The notes: generated by a model not told the origin, from the letters alone. A DNA stretch of 38,526 nucleotides from Methylovulum sp. (GCA_030653435.1 JAURZI010000047.1:1-38526); one strand, 5' to 3'; positions 1-9,042 are shown, numbered from the stretch's first letter. Numbers and translations: made by a program.

Positions 1-82
1 GAAGCAAGGCCTCCATTCGCTCACGTAGCTTTGGGTGTTGGTTAAGGCGGCTGATAAAAAGCTGATCTTTGTTTGTGTCCAT
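1..82 (-). CDS. 5' end of a minus-strand gene, possibly an insertion-sequence protein (partial)
   Basis: Reading leftwards from an ATG at 82-80, the frame is open to the window edge and gives 27 residues beginning MDTNKDQLFISRLNQHPK and going on with LRERMEALL. This short, helical, charged start resembles, from memory, the N-termini of proteins carried by some insertion sequences, but too little is present to name a family. Its position directly upstream of a GGDEF-EAL gene that has lost the front of its PAS domain supports a mobile element ending somewhere in 83-153. An ordinary divergent gene is equally possible. No ribosome site was obvious. Confidence 0.4.
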   Translation of the reverse strand, partial: MDTNKDQLFISRLNQHPKLRERMEALL

Positions 83-153
83 GGGCTAAGTCAAGTTAAA
101 TAACGGTATTTTACAGAATCCCCACACTTTTAATCACACCCCTGCTCAACCCC

Positions 154-1635
154 TTGCTCGTGAACAAACAGGAACTCAGGCAGGTTTGCCAAAATGGCCG
201 GATTATCTGGGTGCGGGCGACGGCCCGCTTTGCGGAACGGGGGAATGAGCGCTACAGTTTGCTACTGGTTTGTGAAGATGTCACCGAAGCGCATAACCTG
301 ACCGAACAAATTGCCTATCAGGCCAGCCACGATGCGTTGACAGGGTTGGCAAACCGCGCCGAATTCGATAAGGCGGTCACCCAAGCATTAAGCCAAGCGC
401 ATGTCGATAATTCTGAACATGCCTTGTGTTATCTGGATCTCGATCAGTTTAAGGTGGTGAACGACACCTGCGGGCATATTGCCGGTGATGAGCTGCTCAG
501 GCAATTAGGCGATGTGCTAAAAAAGCAGCTGCGGCGGCATGATTTTATCGCCCGCTTGGGCGGGGATGAATTCGGAGTGTTGATGTATGATTGCTTGCTC
601 AATGAAGCACAGTTGGCTTGCGAACAGATACGCGACGTTATCAGGGATTTTCATTTTGCCTGGGAAGACCGGAGTTTTACCATAGGTGTCAGCATTGGCG
701 TGTCATCAATCAACAACACCTCCAGCAACGCAGTCAACCTGCTTAAAGAAGCCGATGCCGCCTGCTATGCAGCGAAAGACAAAGGCCGCAACCGGGTCCA
801 TGTGTACCGCCCCGACGATAAGGAATTGGCGATGCGGCATGGCGAAATGCAATGGGTCACCAAAATTCAGCACGGCCTTGAGCACGACCGTTTTTGCCTT
901 TACGGGCAACCGATTGTGCCGATTAACGACCAGCTGGATGAAGGCCTGCATTTTGAAGTGCTGGTGCGCTACCGTGATGAAAACGGCGGCATTATTCCCC
1001 CCGGCGCCTTTTTACCGGCTGCCGAGCGTTACAATCTGGCCTCGGCAATGGATCGATGGGTCATTAGGCATTTGTTTGAATGGATTGCCCAAAAACCGGG
1101 CTTTCTGAATCAGCTGTCGCTATGCTCGATTAATTTGTCCGGTTTATCACTGACCGACGAAACCATGCTGGCGTTTATTTTTGAGCAATTTAACATCTGG
1201 GGCATCCCTACCCACAAAATTTGCTTCGAGATAACAGAAACCGCCGCGATCACCAATTTATCCCATGCCACGACATTCATCCATTGCCTAAGGGAAAAAC
1301 ACTGTTTATTTTCCCTCGATGATTTCGGCAGCGGTTTGTCTTCTTTTGCTTACTTGAAAAATCTGCCCGTCGATTTTCTTAAAATCGACGGCTTGTTTGT
1401 TAAGGATATTTTGGATGATAAAGTTGATCTCGCGATGGTAAAATCCATTAACGAAGTCGGCCATATCATGGGCAAAAAAACCATTGCCGAATTTGTCGAA
1501 AACCAACAGATCTTTGAATTGCTTGCGGAGCTGGGTGTCGATTATGCCCAGGGCTACGGCATTAGCCAACCTGTGCCGCTGGACAATTTGACATTGATTA
1601 GGCCTTTTAGGCAGCCATCACTTGCACAAGACTAA
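154..1635 (+). CDS. PAS(partial)-GGDEF-EAL cyclic-di-GMP cyclase/phosphodiesterase, probably N-truncated
   Basis: This is a bifunctional c-di-GMP signalling enzyme. Residues 1-47 match only the back half of a PAS domain (NGRIIWVRA...CEDVTE), without its first 60 or so residues. The GGDEF domain follows: RLGGDEF has the intact GGDEF at residues 136-140, and RRHD at 127-130 is a product-inhibition I-site at the canonical five-residue spacing. The EAL domain has EVL at 268-270 (the catalytic Glu is kept), then INLSG, FEITET, DDFGSG, KIDG and QGYG, so phosphodiesterase chemistry looks intact. The only starts are TTG at 154 or GTG at 160, with no clear ribosome site, and the frame is open back to 100. 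Together with the missing half-domain this suggests 5' loss, perhaps by the element on the left. The stop overlaps the start of the next gene. Family certain, functional state uncertain. Confidence 0.85.
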   Translation: MLVNKQELRQVCQNGRIIWVRATARFAERGNERYSLLLVCEDVTEAHNLTEQIAYQASHDALTGLANRAEFDKAVTQALSQAHVDNSEHALCYLDLDQFKVVNDTCGHIAGDELLRQLGDVLKKQLRRHDFIARLGGDEFGVLMYDCLLNEAQLACEQIRDVIRDFHFAWEDRSFTIGVSIGVSSINNTSSNAVNLLKEADAACYAAKDKGRNRVHVYRPDDKELAMRHGEMQWVTKIQHGLEHDRFCLYGQPIVPINDQLDEGLHFEVLVRYRDENGGIIPPGAFLPAAERYNLASAMDRWVIRHLFEWIAQKPGFLNQLSLCSINLSGLSLTDETMLAFIFEQFNIWGIPTHKICFEITETAAITNLSHATTFIHCLREKHCLFSLDDFGSGLSSFAYLKNLPVDFLKIDGLFVKDILDDKVDLAMVKSINEVGHIMGKKTIAEFVENQQIFELLAELGVDYAQGYGISQPVPLDNLTLIRPFRQPSLAQD

Positions 1636-3782
1636 TGGCCATACTATCCAAACTTCCCATAACTGTCCGGTGCCTGATTTTTAGCTGCTGCTACAGTGTA
1701 AGTCTTGTTAGGGCTGACGGCGCTAAAATCGATGATTTTTTTGCCTTGTCACCGGCAGAACTCGCCGCCATACCGGTTACGATTGCTACCGGCACACCGA
1801 AGCCGGCATTCCAGTCCGCCGCGATCACCAGCGTGATTACTGCCGAACAAATTAAGGCTATGGGCGCGACCGAGCTGCATGAAGTCCTGGAAACGGTGCC
1901 GGGTGTCCATGCCAGTATCCAGGACGTTTTTTATGATTACACCTACAGCATGCGCGGCATCAGCAATTCGGGCAATTCGCAAGTCCTGGTGTTGCTCAAC
2001 GGCACCCGCATTACGACACCGCTGCGCGGAGGTCTGATGACCGGCACGGAATTGCCGATCGAGGCCATCCAACGCGTCGAAGTGATCCGGGGGCCGGGCT
2101 CGGCCTTGTATGGGGCTGACGCTTTTGCCGGTGTCATCAATATCATCACCAAAAAAGCCGACGACATTAACGGCACGAAAGTCGGCGTCCGCGCCGGTGA
2201 ATGGGTCACACAAAGCGCCTGGGGCCAGCAAAGCGCCCATTGGGCGGGTTGGGATCTCGCCACCAGCCTGCAATACCAGCACACCGATGGCGATGGCGGG
2301 CGTATTATCCATGCCGACAGCCAAACCGCTTTTGACAATGCCTTTGGGACGCAGGCCTCCCATGCACCCGGCGCAATGAATACCGACTATGAAACAGTAA
2401 ACGGGCACTTTAATCTGCAACGCAAGCATTGGGATATTGGCTTATGGGCTTTTAATGCCGACTGGGGCGCGCGTGCAGGTGGTGCAAACGCGCTGGATCC
2501 CAAGGGCGCCATTAATGGCGAACAATATTTAGGCGATGTGCGGTTTTCAACAGCAGACTGGTTTGATAATTGGGAACTGATGGCGCATGTCAGCTATCTG
2601 CACACCTATTTCCTTGCAAATGTGCAACTTTTTCCCGATAACGCGCTACTGCCGATAGGCAGCGACGGCAACATCAAGTCCCCGTTCAGTAACGGCCCGT
2701 TGGTTTTTTTCCCTGATGGCGTCAATTCCACTAGCGGTCGGGAAGAGAGCATCCCGGCCTTTGAGTTGAGTTCGGTATACAAGGGTCTGAATCGGCATGT
2801 GCTACGTATGGTCAGCGCGTTCCGGTATGAACAAATTACCGTCAGCGAGAGTAAAAATTACGGTACCGGCGTCATTAATGGCAGCCAGCCCGTCGTCGAT
2901 GGCACGCTAACCAATGTGACCGGCACCGCTTTCGTCTATTTACCGGATACGCAGCGGTCCATTTGGTCGTTAGTGGCGCAAGACGAATGGAGCCTCGCCG
3001 ACAACTGGCAATTGACCACCGGCGTGCGTTACGATGACTATTCCGATTTTGGTGACACGATGAATCCGCGTGCCGCCTTGGTTTGGGACATTACCGAACA
3101 GCTCACCAGCAAGCTGTTGTATGGCAAGGCATTCAGGGCGCCCAGCTTTTCAGAGCTAGGCTACCAGAATAATCCGGTACAACTGGGCAATCAGCATTTA
3201 AAACCGGAAATCATTGACACCTACGAATGGGCTTTTGATTACCGGCCTTTTTCCTCATTAAGGACTGCTGTCAATGTCTATTATTACGACATTGACAATC
3301 TCATATCCGCCGTACCCGATACCAATGGCGTCACCAGCACCTTTCAGAACAATGGCCATCAAAATGGCTACGGCACAGAGTTTGAGTGGGATTGGCATGT
3401 ACTACGGCAATGGAACATCCGGGGCAATTACGCATGGCAACATGCCATGAACAGAAGCACAGAGCGACCCGTGACCGGGGCGCCTGAGCATCATGTCTAT
3501 GTCGCCCTGGGCTGGCATGTTTCCCCGCAATGGCAGCTACAGCCGCAACTTAATTGGATAGGCGGCAGGACTGGCGAGCCAGGCGACAACAGGGCGCTGT
3601 CCGACTACGAAACCGTAGACCTGACCTTGCGCGGCAAGAAACTGTTCAAGCACCTTAACCTGTCGGCTTCTTTACGCAATGCGTTCGATGCCGATGCGCG
3701 TGAATTGGCAGGGATGCGCTTGCCGGAAAACCTGCCTTTGCAAGGTAGAAGCTTTTATTTTGAGGCCTCGCTTGAGTTTTGA
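1635..3782 (+). CDS. TonB-dependent outer-membrane receptor
   Basis: A 715-residue TonB-dependent receptor. It has a hydrophobic leader up to about residue 27 (ending SLVRADG), a plug domain from about 45 to 170 (ITAEQIKAMGATELHEVLE, VPGVHASIQ, YSMRGISNSGNSQVLVLLNG, VEVIRGPGSALYGADAFAGVINI) and a 22-strand-type barrel ending in aromatic Phe (EASLEF). The final F fits a BAM recognition signal. Ligand is unknown; the overall look is that of the BtuB/siderophore/haem group. Its ATG at 1635 overlaps the TAA of the upstream c-di-GMP enzyme (TAATG), so translation is probably coupled and has no strong ribosome site of its own. Pairing of a receptor with a c-di-GMP enzyme suggests that uptake and signalling are co-expressed. 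Confidence 0.93.
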   Translation: MAILSKLPITVRCLIFSCCYSVSLVRADGAKIDDFFALSPAELAAIPVTIATGTPKPAFQSAAITSVITAEQIKAMGATELHEVLETVPGVHASIQDVFYDYTYSMRGISNSGNSQVLVLLNGTRITTPLRGGLMTGTELPIEAIQRVEVIRGPGSALYGADAFAGVINIITKKADDINGTKVGVRAGEWVTQSAWGQQSAHWAGWDLATSLQYQHTDGDGGRIIHADSQTAFDNAFGTQASHAPGAMNTDYETVNGHFNLQRKHWDIGLWAFNADWGARAGGANALDPKGAINGEQYLGDVRFSTADWFDNWELMAHVSYLHTYFLANVQLFPDNALLPIGSDGNIKSPFSNGPLVFFPDGVNSTSGREESIPAFELSSVYKGLNRHVLRMVSAFRYEQITVSESKNYGTGVINGSQPVVDGTLTNVTGTAFVYLPDTQRSIWSLVAQDEWSLADNWQLTTGVRYDDYSDFGDTMNPRAALVWDITEQLTSKLLYGKAFRAPSFSELGYQNNPVQLGNQHLKPEIIDTYEWAFDYRPFSSLRTAVNVYYYDIDNLISAVPDTNGVTSTFQNNGHQNGYGTEFEWDWHVLRQWNIRGNYAWQHAMNRSTERPVTGAPEHHVYVALGWHVSPQWQLQPQLNWIGGRTGEPGDNRALSDYETVDLTLRGKKLFKHLNLSASLRNAFDADARELAGMRLPENLPLQGRSFYFEASLEF

Positions 3783-3797
3783 TCGGGCTAGCCTGTT

Positions 3798-3834
3798 ATG
3801 CCGGGGTCGCTTATAAGCCGCACCGGGCATTTTG
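3798..3834 (+). terminator. Possible terminator after the TonB-dependent receptor
   Basis: Arms ATGCC/GGCAT close an imperfect stem extended by two further G-C pairs past one G.G mismatch. A palindromic GCTTATAAGC lies in the loop, and TTTGT follows. It sits 15 bases past the receptor stop. The T run is short, so this is a weak candidate. Confidence 0.3.
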
Positions 3835-3938
3835 TCCCCCTCCCCAGTTACGTTGCCGTCTAGCCGATCGGTTGGCCGGCATTGACAGAAATGGACGTTT
3901 TTTATACCCGCTTTATATCCAGTTTTGGGGTAGTTTGT

Positions 3939-5153
3939 TTAGTTAACGCCAATCTTTTCTAGGTTGAAGCCCCAATGCTGGGCATCTTCCCTGTTAATGA
4001 TCGTATCAGATGACCGCGAAAGGTCTAGCAGTTCCGGGAGAAGATAGGTCATCGAATGAGTGGAATAAAATACTTTGACCATGGGCTTGAGCAGATTCCC
4101 CTCTATCTGTTCGATAACTACGGCAAGCCGTCCTGATTTAAGTTTTACCAGCGTGCCTGAAGGATAGATGCCTATTGTCCTGACGAAAGCGGTAAAAATA
4201 TTTTCGTCGAAATGCCCATCCCGCCACTCCGTCATTTTATGGAGCGCTTCGCCGGGTTCCCAGCTCGCTTTGTAGCAACGCGTCGAGGTAATAGCGTCGT
4301 AGACATCACAGATGGCGCCCATGCGGGCAAATGTAGTCAATGTATCTCCCGAAAGTTGGTTAGGATAGCCTTTGCCGTCGACCCTTTCATGGTGATGTTG
4401 GCACACGTCCAGTGCAATACCGTTTACACCGTTAGAGATATTGAGCAGTTCCCAGCCTTTTGGGGGATGGGTTTTCATAACGGCGAATTCTTCAGCCGTC
4501 AACTGTCCGGTTTTGTTAAGTATCTGGTCTGGAATGTATATTTTGCCTACATCATGCAATAAACCGGCTATGCCGACTTCTGTCAACAAGGCGTTGTCCA
4601 AACCCAGTTCCTTTCCTAGCGCAATCATTAGCCCGCTTACAGCAATCGAGTGCATATAGGTGTAATTACTGGCATTTTTAAGCCGTACCACACTGAGTAA
4701 TGCACCCGGATTGCGGGCGATGGATTGATTGATTTCTTCTACCAGATCGGCGGCTTGATCCATCTTGATAGCATTGCCCATGCGTGCTTCACTGAACATC
4801 GAGATTACGCTCTGTTTCGCGTTGGCGACAATTTTCTTGGCTTGTACCAACTCTTCTTGCAGCGTCACCCGGGGTTTTAGCTTATTTGCCCCAGCAGCAA
4901 TTTTTTGCAGCGTATTGTTGACGTGGTGTTTTTCTTCTTCAAAGGAAACCGAGTTTACTTTGGACGTTATATCCAGCCCTTTTCCAGTGTCTATCCATAC
5001 CTCTTTGATGTGATACTCAAAAAGGCTCTCCACATCTGTTGCTTTCGTTAACTTGAAGGATTTTTGCCAAAAGGGATTATCCATCCAACTGCCACAGATT
5101 TCGTGGATATACATGCCCACCTGAACATCTTTGACGTTAATTTTTTTCAGCAT
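3939..5153 (-). CDS. DUF3391 / HD-GYP domain cyclic-di-GMP phosphodiesterase
   Basis: A 404-residue cytoplasmic enzyme expected to hydrolyse c-di-GMP. The N-terminal 120 or so residues match the DUF3391 domain (starting MLKKINVKDVQVGMYIHEI). The HD-GYP domain follows: YMHS with H168, LLHDVGK with H200-D201, MKTHPPKGWE, then CQHHHERVDGKGYP with the GYP signature at 262-264 and DVYDAI. All metal ligands of the family appear present. No signal peptide or membrane segment is seen. The start is supported by AAGAGGT about 6 bases upstream of the ATG on the minus strand. It faces the TonB receptor convergently and lies upstream of nothing else on its strand, so it is probably a single-gene unit with its promoter in 5154-5430. 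Confidence 0.93.
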   Translation of the reverse strand: MLKKINVKDVQVGMYIHEICGSWMDNPFWQKSFKLTKATDVESLFEYHIKEVWIDTGKGLDITSKVNSVSFEEEKHHVNNTLQKIAAGANKLKPRVTLQEELVQAKKIVANAKQSVISMFSEARMGNAIKMDQAADLVEEINQSIARNPGALLSVVRLKNASNYTYMHSIAVSGLMIALGKELGLDNALLTEVGIAGLLHDVGKIYIPDQILNKTGQLTAEEFAVMKTHPPKGWELLNISNGVNGIALDVCQHHHERVDGKGYPNQLSGDTLTTFARMGAICDVYDAITSTRCYKASWEPGEALHKMTEWRDGHFDENIFTAFVRTIGIYPSGTLVKLKSGRLAVVIEQIEGNLLKPMVKVFYSTHSMTYLLPELLDLSRSSDTIINREDAQHWGFNLEKIGVN

Positions 5154-5305
5154 AACGACCTCTTAATGTCTGCCTTATAGCCATTATTACGGCGTAGGAA
5201 GCCCAGTTATCCGGTATTTATACTTCGCATTGCCATGTTGACGGTTTATCCGCGCCAGACTATACATCGTGTATCACACGTGTTGTTTATTGAACCATTC
5301 TATAC

Positions 5306-5327
5306 GGGTACGCGATGCGTGGCCTAC
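5306..5327. repeat. Dispersed palindromic repeat, single half copy (GGTACGCGATGCGT type)
   Basis: The stretch GGGTACGCGATGCGTGGCC followed by TAC is nearly the same as the right half of the element at 25337-25390 (GGTACGCGATGCGTACCTAC). Two intergenic copies 20 kb apart point to a dispersed REP-like or MITE-derived sequence. This copy lacks the left arm seen at 25337. Confidence 0.6.
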
Positions 5328-5407
5328 AAAAAAAACAAGTGGCATCTGCTCAGGGGTGCGAGTGTTACCATCCGCATCTTGCTAAGCAGGCTGTTTTGCC
5401 CTATAAG

Positions 5408-5430
5408 CCCCTAAGCGCACTACGTAGGGG
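5408..5430 (-). terminator. Possible terminator hairpin after the chemoreceptor-like gene
   Basis: CCCCTA (5408-5413) and TAGGGG (5425-5430) form a perfect 6-bp stem with an 11-base loop, starting 4 bases after the stop of the minus-strand gene that ends at 5434. There is no T tract after it on the minus strand, so a terminator role is only possible. Confidence 0.3.
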
Positions 5431-5433
5431 TGT

Positions 5434-6648
5434 TTATGACCCAGCTGGCTTATCGACACCGTGGGTGGCGCGTTCTTCCTTCATCGTGTAGCTCAAGTGC
5501 AACTCAGTCAGCATTGTTTCTGTGTCTATGGGTTCAAGCGCTTCGCTGCTATGGCTTTGTGCAAGATAGTCAGGGAACGAGTCGATGCTGTCGCGGACAT
5601 GGGACAGGGTTTGGCTAAGACGATCCTGGAACTGGAATAATTCCAGCGATAGGGCTATTTCTGTTTTAATGCCTCTTGCACTATCACCGATATGATCCGA
5701 GGAGTCTTTTAAGCCAGAAAAAACATGCTCAAGATCGCTCAGCACATCGGAGATGATGCAATCGGCTTGGAAAACCCTATCGGCGTCGTGTATGGAGTTT
5801 TGTGCGGCAACATTAAACGCCTCATTAATGGCATCGCTGACTTGCACTACCTTGTCGGTGATATTTTTACCGGTGGTTCCAGAAATTTTTGACAATTTTC
5901 TGACTTCATCGGCGACCACGGCAAAACCACGTCCCGCATCACCTGCCCTGGCGGCTTCTATCGCGGCATTCAGCGCCAACAAATTGGTTTGATGGGCAAT
6001 GGCGGTAACTTGTCCCGCCATGCTTTTCATTTCTTCAATATAACCCAGCAGGCCGCGCGTTTCTTCCAGCATGTGCTGTTTGTCTTGTAATGCAACATCG
6101 AGGTTGGCCACCACTTTACCGAGTCTGTCACGGCTGGATTCAAAAACACCGCCGTCGCCTTTGGCGAGTGCGGCTTGCGATTCTTTCAGCAAATGGTCAA
6201 GGTTAGTGACAATGCCGTCGAAGCGTTCAGTCAAATCATTGATGGCTGTTTCCATTTTTGTACGGGACGCCTCAATGTGTGCAGACCAGACCGGCGTGAC
6301 GCGCTGACCAAACGAATCGAGACTGGCAAGATAGTCCCTGATGGCTGACGCCGGTTTTTCAGCGGTTTGCGCGTCGTCCATTAAACGATGCAGGTTGTGG
6401 TCGGTTTTGTCCAGACGTTGAGCGAGATCGTTGATATCGGTATCGAGCACGCTTTTGGATGCGTCAATATGCGCCGACAACGCCGAGGCAATTTGTGTAG
6501 CCAGCGCGTCAAGTCCCTCCGGTGTATCGTCAACACATGGTGTTTGTTGTGCTGTATGTTTCGCCGGTCTGCGTTTAGAGGCTATCCAGTAGCCTAAGGC
6601 TGCGGAAATGGCAGCGGTCAAAAATAGTTGTAGTAGAGGGTAAGCCAT
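5434..6648 (-). CDS. Membrane-anchored methyl-accepting chemotaxis-type signalling protein without a sensor domain
   Basis: About 404 residues from the ATG at 6648, chosen over a GTG 18 bases upstream because AAGAG lies 7 bases before it. One hydrophobic segment (residues 2-23, [20 protein letters not shown]) is followed by SKRR, so the rest is cytoplasmic. A long charged helical stretch (about 30-200) leads to the conserved chemoreceptor tip at about 211-254 ([20 protein letters not shown], then [15 protein letters not shown]). There is no periplasmic ligand-binding domain and no PAS or HAMP is evident. The C-terminal helix after the tip is short and heterogeneous. Signals would have to come from membrane state, cytoplasmic ligands or partner receptors. 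No che genes lie nearby. Confidence 0.85.
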   Translation of the reverse strand: MAYPLLQLFLTAAISAALGYWIASKRRPAKHTAQQTPCVDDTPEGLDALATQIASALSAHIDASKSVLDTDINDLAQRLDKTDHNLHRLMDDAQTAEKPASAIRDYLASLDSFGQRVTPVWSAHIEASRTKMETAINDLTERFDGIVTNLDHLLKESQAALAKGDGGVFESSRDRLGKVVANLDVALQDKQHMLEETRGLLGYIEEMKSMAGQVTAIAHQTNLLALNAAIEAARAGDAGRGFAVVADEVRKLSKISGTTGKNITDKVVQVSDAINEAFNVAAQNSIHDADRVFQADCIISDVLSDLEHVFSGLKDSSDHIGDSARGIKTEIALSLELFQFQDRLSQTLSHVRDSIDSFPDYLAQSHSSEALEPIDTETMLTELHLSYTMKEERATHGVDKPAGS

Positions 6649-7048
6649 TAAAAAACTCTTAAGCACTCAAGTAGTTAACGGCAACAGCTGAAAGCTTTGC
6701 CGTAATTACTTTATTAATATTGATGTTATTATGGCGATAATAACGCCAATAGCTGTAATCAGCCAATATTTCAGAGTAAAGAGGGGGCATGCCCGCCCGA
6801 TTCTATTGGGGAAGAAAAACAGGAATTAATAGGGTGAACATGGCATCGGTAATGGCAAGCTTACCCTTTATCAGTGGGCGAACAGGGTCCCTGCGTGGAT
6901 TTGGAGGCCTGGAATACCAGTCGGTATTATCCTCCGTCGCAGTGAATCGCGCAGGCATGAAGCTAGGCCGGAATGATCGCTAGTGTTGCGGTATAATGCC
7001 CTTCAAAGCGGCATCAGTTTCCGCGCAGACCTTATCGAGTCCCTACCC
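6649..7048. other. 400-bp divergent intergenic region
   Basis: This lies between the chemoreceptor-like gene and the cvfB-like gene and should hold both promoters. Visible items are a small TGGCG/CGCCA stem around 6733-6755, an AT-rich stretch at about 6700-6730 that could hold the minus-strand promoter, and a GGGCATGCCC palindrome near 6785-6794. An open frame at 6789-6983 looks non-coding. Nothing else is recognised. Confidence 0.5.
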
Positions 7049-7882
7049 ATGATCAATATCGGCAAAATCAATACACTAAACGTAGTCAAGGAGCAAGGTG
7101 CGGAGGTTTATCTCGATAGCGGCGCATCGGCCAAGGTGTTGTTGGCGGATAAGCGCCTGCCTGTCGGCTGCGCTATAGGTGATGCCCTGGATGTGTTTGT
7201 TTACGTGGACGCCGACGGGCACTTGGCGGCGACGGCCAAGCTACCGACTGCCCAGGTTGATGATATTGCCTGGTTGAAAGTGGTCTCTATCAATTATACC
7301 GGTGCGTTTTTGGATTGGGGTCTACCCAAGAACTTGTTGCTGCCTTTCGGGGAGCAACATCATGAGGTGGTGGTTGGTGAGTATTATCTGGTCAAACTAT
7401 TTCTTGATGACCAGAGCCGCGTTGCCGCGACGACCAAGATCAACCGTTTTATTGAAGAGACATCGGTTTATTTTAAGCCTGGGCAAAAAGTGTCCTTGCT
7501 CATCGCCGATAAAACCGAACTGGGCTTTAAAGCGATCATCAACCACACGCATTGGGGCGTGCTGTATCAAAACGAGCTGTTTCAGCCGGTTAGCCTAGGC
7601 CAAAAGCTGGACGGTTATATCAAGCAGGTCAGGGATGATTACAAAATCGATTTGACTTTGCATGAACCCGGCTACGGCAAGGTCGAATCGTTGACCGACA
7701 AGATTTTGGCGAACTTGCACAGCAACGGCGGTGTGCTGGCACTGAGCGATAAAAGCCCGCCGGAGCTTATTTATGCGACCTTTGGGGTCAGTAAAAAAGT
7801 ATTTAAGCAGGCGATTGGCGCTTTATATAAAGACCAGAAGATTTTGCTGGATAAAGCCGGGATCAGGCTGGTCGGATCTTAA
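7049..7882 (+). CDS. cvfB: CvfB/YitL-type S1 RNA-binding protein
   Basis: From the ATG at 7049 the protein is about 277 residues, the usual length of this family, and begins MINIGKINTLNVVKEQGAEV as CvfB proteins do. The open frame reaches further left, but that extension is not family-like, so it was cut. It shows tandem S1-like OB folds: LDSGASAKVLLADKRLP, then LKVVSINYTGAFLDWGLPKN, then the segment KAIINHTHWGVLYQNELF with GQKLDGYIKQVRDDYKIDLT, and a C-terminal winged-helix-like region (ATFGVSKKVFKQAIGALYKD). Members bind RNA and affect virulence factor expression in Staphylococcus; the role in Gram-negative bacteria is not established. A hairpin follows the stop, then the alcohol dehydrogenase gene. 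Confidence 0.88.
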   Translation: MINIGKINTLNVVKEQGAEVYLDSGASAKVLLADKRLPVGCAIGDALDVFVYVDADGHLAATAKLPTAQVDDIAWLKVVSINYTGAFLDWGLPKNLLLPFGEQHHEVVVGEYYLVKLFLDDQSRVAATTKINRFIEETSVYFKPGQKVSLLIADKTELGFKAIINHTHWGVLYQNELFQPVSLGQKLDGYIKQVRDDYKIDLTLHEPGYGKVESLTDKILANLHSNGGVLALSDKSPPELIYATFGVSKKVFKQAIGALYKDQKILLDKAGIRLVGS

Positions 7883-7886
7883 CGTA

Positions 7887-7908
7887 AGGCGATTTCCAAG
7901 AATCGCCT
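7887..7908 (+). terminator. Hairpin between cvfB-like gene and alcohol dehydrogenase
   Basis: AGGCGATT (7887-7894) and AATCGCCT (7901-7908) form a perfect 8-bp stem with a 6-base loop, beginning 4 bases after the cvfB stop. It is followed by AACATCCTTCTAC rather than a clean T tract, so it may be a weak terminator or an mRNA-end stabiliser. Confidence 0.4.
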
Positions 7909-7938
7909 AACATCCTTCTACACTAACAGGAGCATTCT

Positions 7939-8985
7939 ATGTACAAAGCCATCGGCTATGCCGCGCATACAGCCACAACCCCGCTCGTGCCGTTTAACTT
8001 TGAGCGCCGTGAGCTTACCCCGAACGATGTCCAGATTGAGATACTCTATTGCGGCGTTTGCCACTCCGACATTCATCAGGTGCGGAATGAATGGGGCGGC
8101 TCTACATTCCCGATGGTGCCTGGGCATGAGATTGTCGGCAAAGTGACGGGCATCGGCAGCGCGGTCAGCGCTTTTAAAATAGGCGACAGCGTTGGCGTAG
8201 GTTGTCTTGTCGATGCTTGCGGTGATTGCCCCGATTGCCGGGACGATCTCGAACAATACTGCAACGGCGCCGTTTTTACCTACAACAGTTATGACCGGCA
8301 CACGGGCGGCAGCAATTATGGCGGCTATTCGAACAGCATCGTCGTTGCCCAGCATTTTGTGCTGAAAGTGTCTGACCGGCTTGAGTTGGCGGCGGTCGCA
8401 CCGTTGTTATGTGCGGGCATCACGACGTATTCGCCGTTAATGCACTGGCAAGTAGGCAACGGCGATAAAGTCGGCGTTGTCGGTTTAGGCGGCTTGGGGC
8501 ACATGGCGGTTAAATTCGCCCATGCGCTAGGTGCACATGTCGTGTTGTTCACGACGACTCCGGGCAAGGCGGACGATGCCAAGCGCCTGGGCGCCGACGA
8601 AGTGGTCATCTCTAAAGACCCCGACGCCATGGCCCAACACCTCGCCAGCTTCGATTTTATCTTGAATACGGTAGCCGCCCCGCATAACCTGGATGCCTAT
8701 ACCGCATTGCTGAAACGCGACGGCACCTTGTGCCTGGTGGGCGTGCCCGAACATCCGCATCCGTCGCCTGCGGTGGGCAACCTGATTTTCAAACGCCGCA
8801 GCATTGCCGGTTCGTTAATCGGCGGCTTGAAAGAAACCCAGGACATGCTGGATTTTTGCGCTGAGCATAACATCACGTCAGACATAGAAATTATTGCTAT
8901 CCAGCAGATTAATGAGGCTTACGAACGGGTGCTGCGTAGCGATGTGAAGTACCGGTTTGTCATTGATATGGCGAGTTTGGTTTGA
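7939..8985 (+). CDS. Zinc-dependent NAD(P) alcohol/aldehyde dehydrogenase (YahK-like)
   Basis: A 348-residue medium-chain dehydrogenase/reductase that interconverts alcohols and aldehydes. Catalytic zinc ligands are C41 (GVCHSD), H63-E64 (PGHE) and C158 (PLLCAG); structural zinc cysteines are C94, C97, C100 and C108. The nucleotide-binding turn is VGLGGLGHMAVKFAHALG, followed by TTTPGK after the second strand, which favours NADP(H). The closest family I recognise is E. coli YahK and the cinnamyl-alcohol-dehydrogenase-like group, broad aldehyde reductases. The start has a good ribosome site (AGGAG, 7 bases before the ATG). In a C1-metabolising host it could detoxify aldehydes, but that is inference. 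Confidence 0.93.
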   Translation: MYKAIGYAAHTATTPLVPFNFERRELTPNDVQIEILYCGVCHSDIHQVRNEWGGSTFPMVPGHEIVGKVTGIGSAVSAFKIGDSVGVGCLVDACGDCPDCRDDLEQYCNGAVFTYNSYDRHTGGSNYGGYSNSIVVAQHFVLKVSDRLELAAVAPLLCAGITTYSPLMHWQVGNGDKVGVVGLGGLGHMAVKFAHALGAHVVLFTTTPGKADDAKRLGADEVVISKDPDAMAQHLASFDFILNTVAAPHNLDAYTALLKRDGTLCLVGVPEHPHPSPAVGNLIFKRRSIAGSLIGGLKETQDMLDFCAEHNITSDIEIIAIQQINEAYERVLRSDVKYRFVIDMASLV

Positions 8986-9042
8986 TGCACGGGGATGGCG
9001 CGCGTAGCCGTCAGGTCGGCCATACCCGCGCCAAAGCCAACA

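Noticed and set aside
955-963. EVL in place of EAL, which might suggest a dead phosphodiesterase
   Set aside because: The catalytic Glu is kept and the other signature residues (N, ETET, DDFG, KID, QGY) are present; EVL is a tolerated variant.
1749-2429. A 226-codon minus-strand open frame inside the TonB receptor gene
   Set aside because: It lies opposite a clear receptor gene, has no family character and is a by-product of GC-rich codon use.
6789-6983. A 64-codon plus-strand frame before the cvfB-like gene
   Set aside because: The ribosome-like GAGGGGG is too close to the ATG, the protein has no recognisable features, and it abuts the cvfB frame only by chance.
8996-9033. A TGGCGCG/CGCGCCA stem between the dehydrogenase and mutS as a bidirectional terminator
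   Set aside because: The loop is 24 bases and no T tract is present on either side, so it was not listed as a feature.
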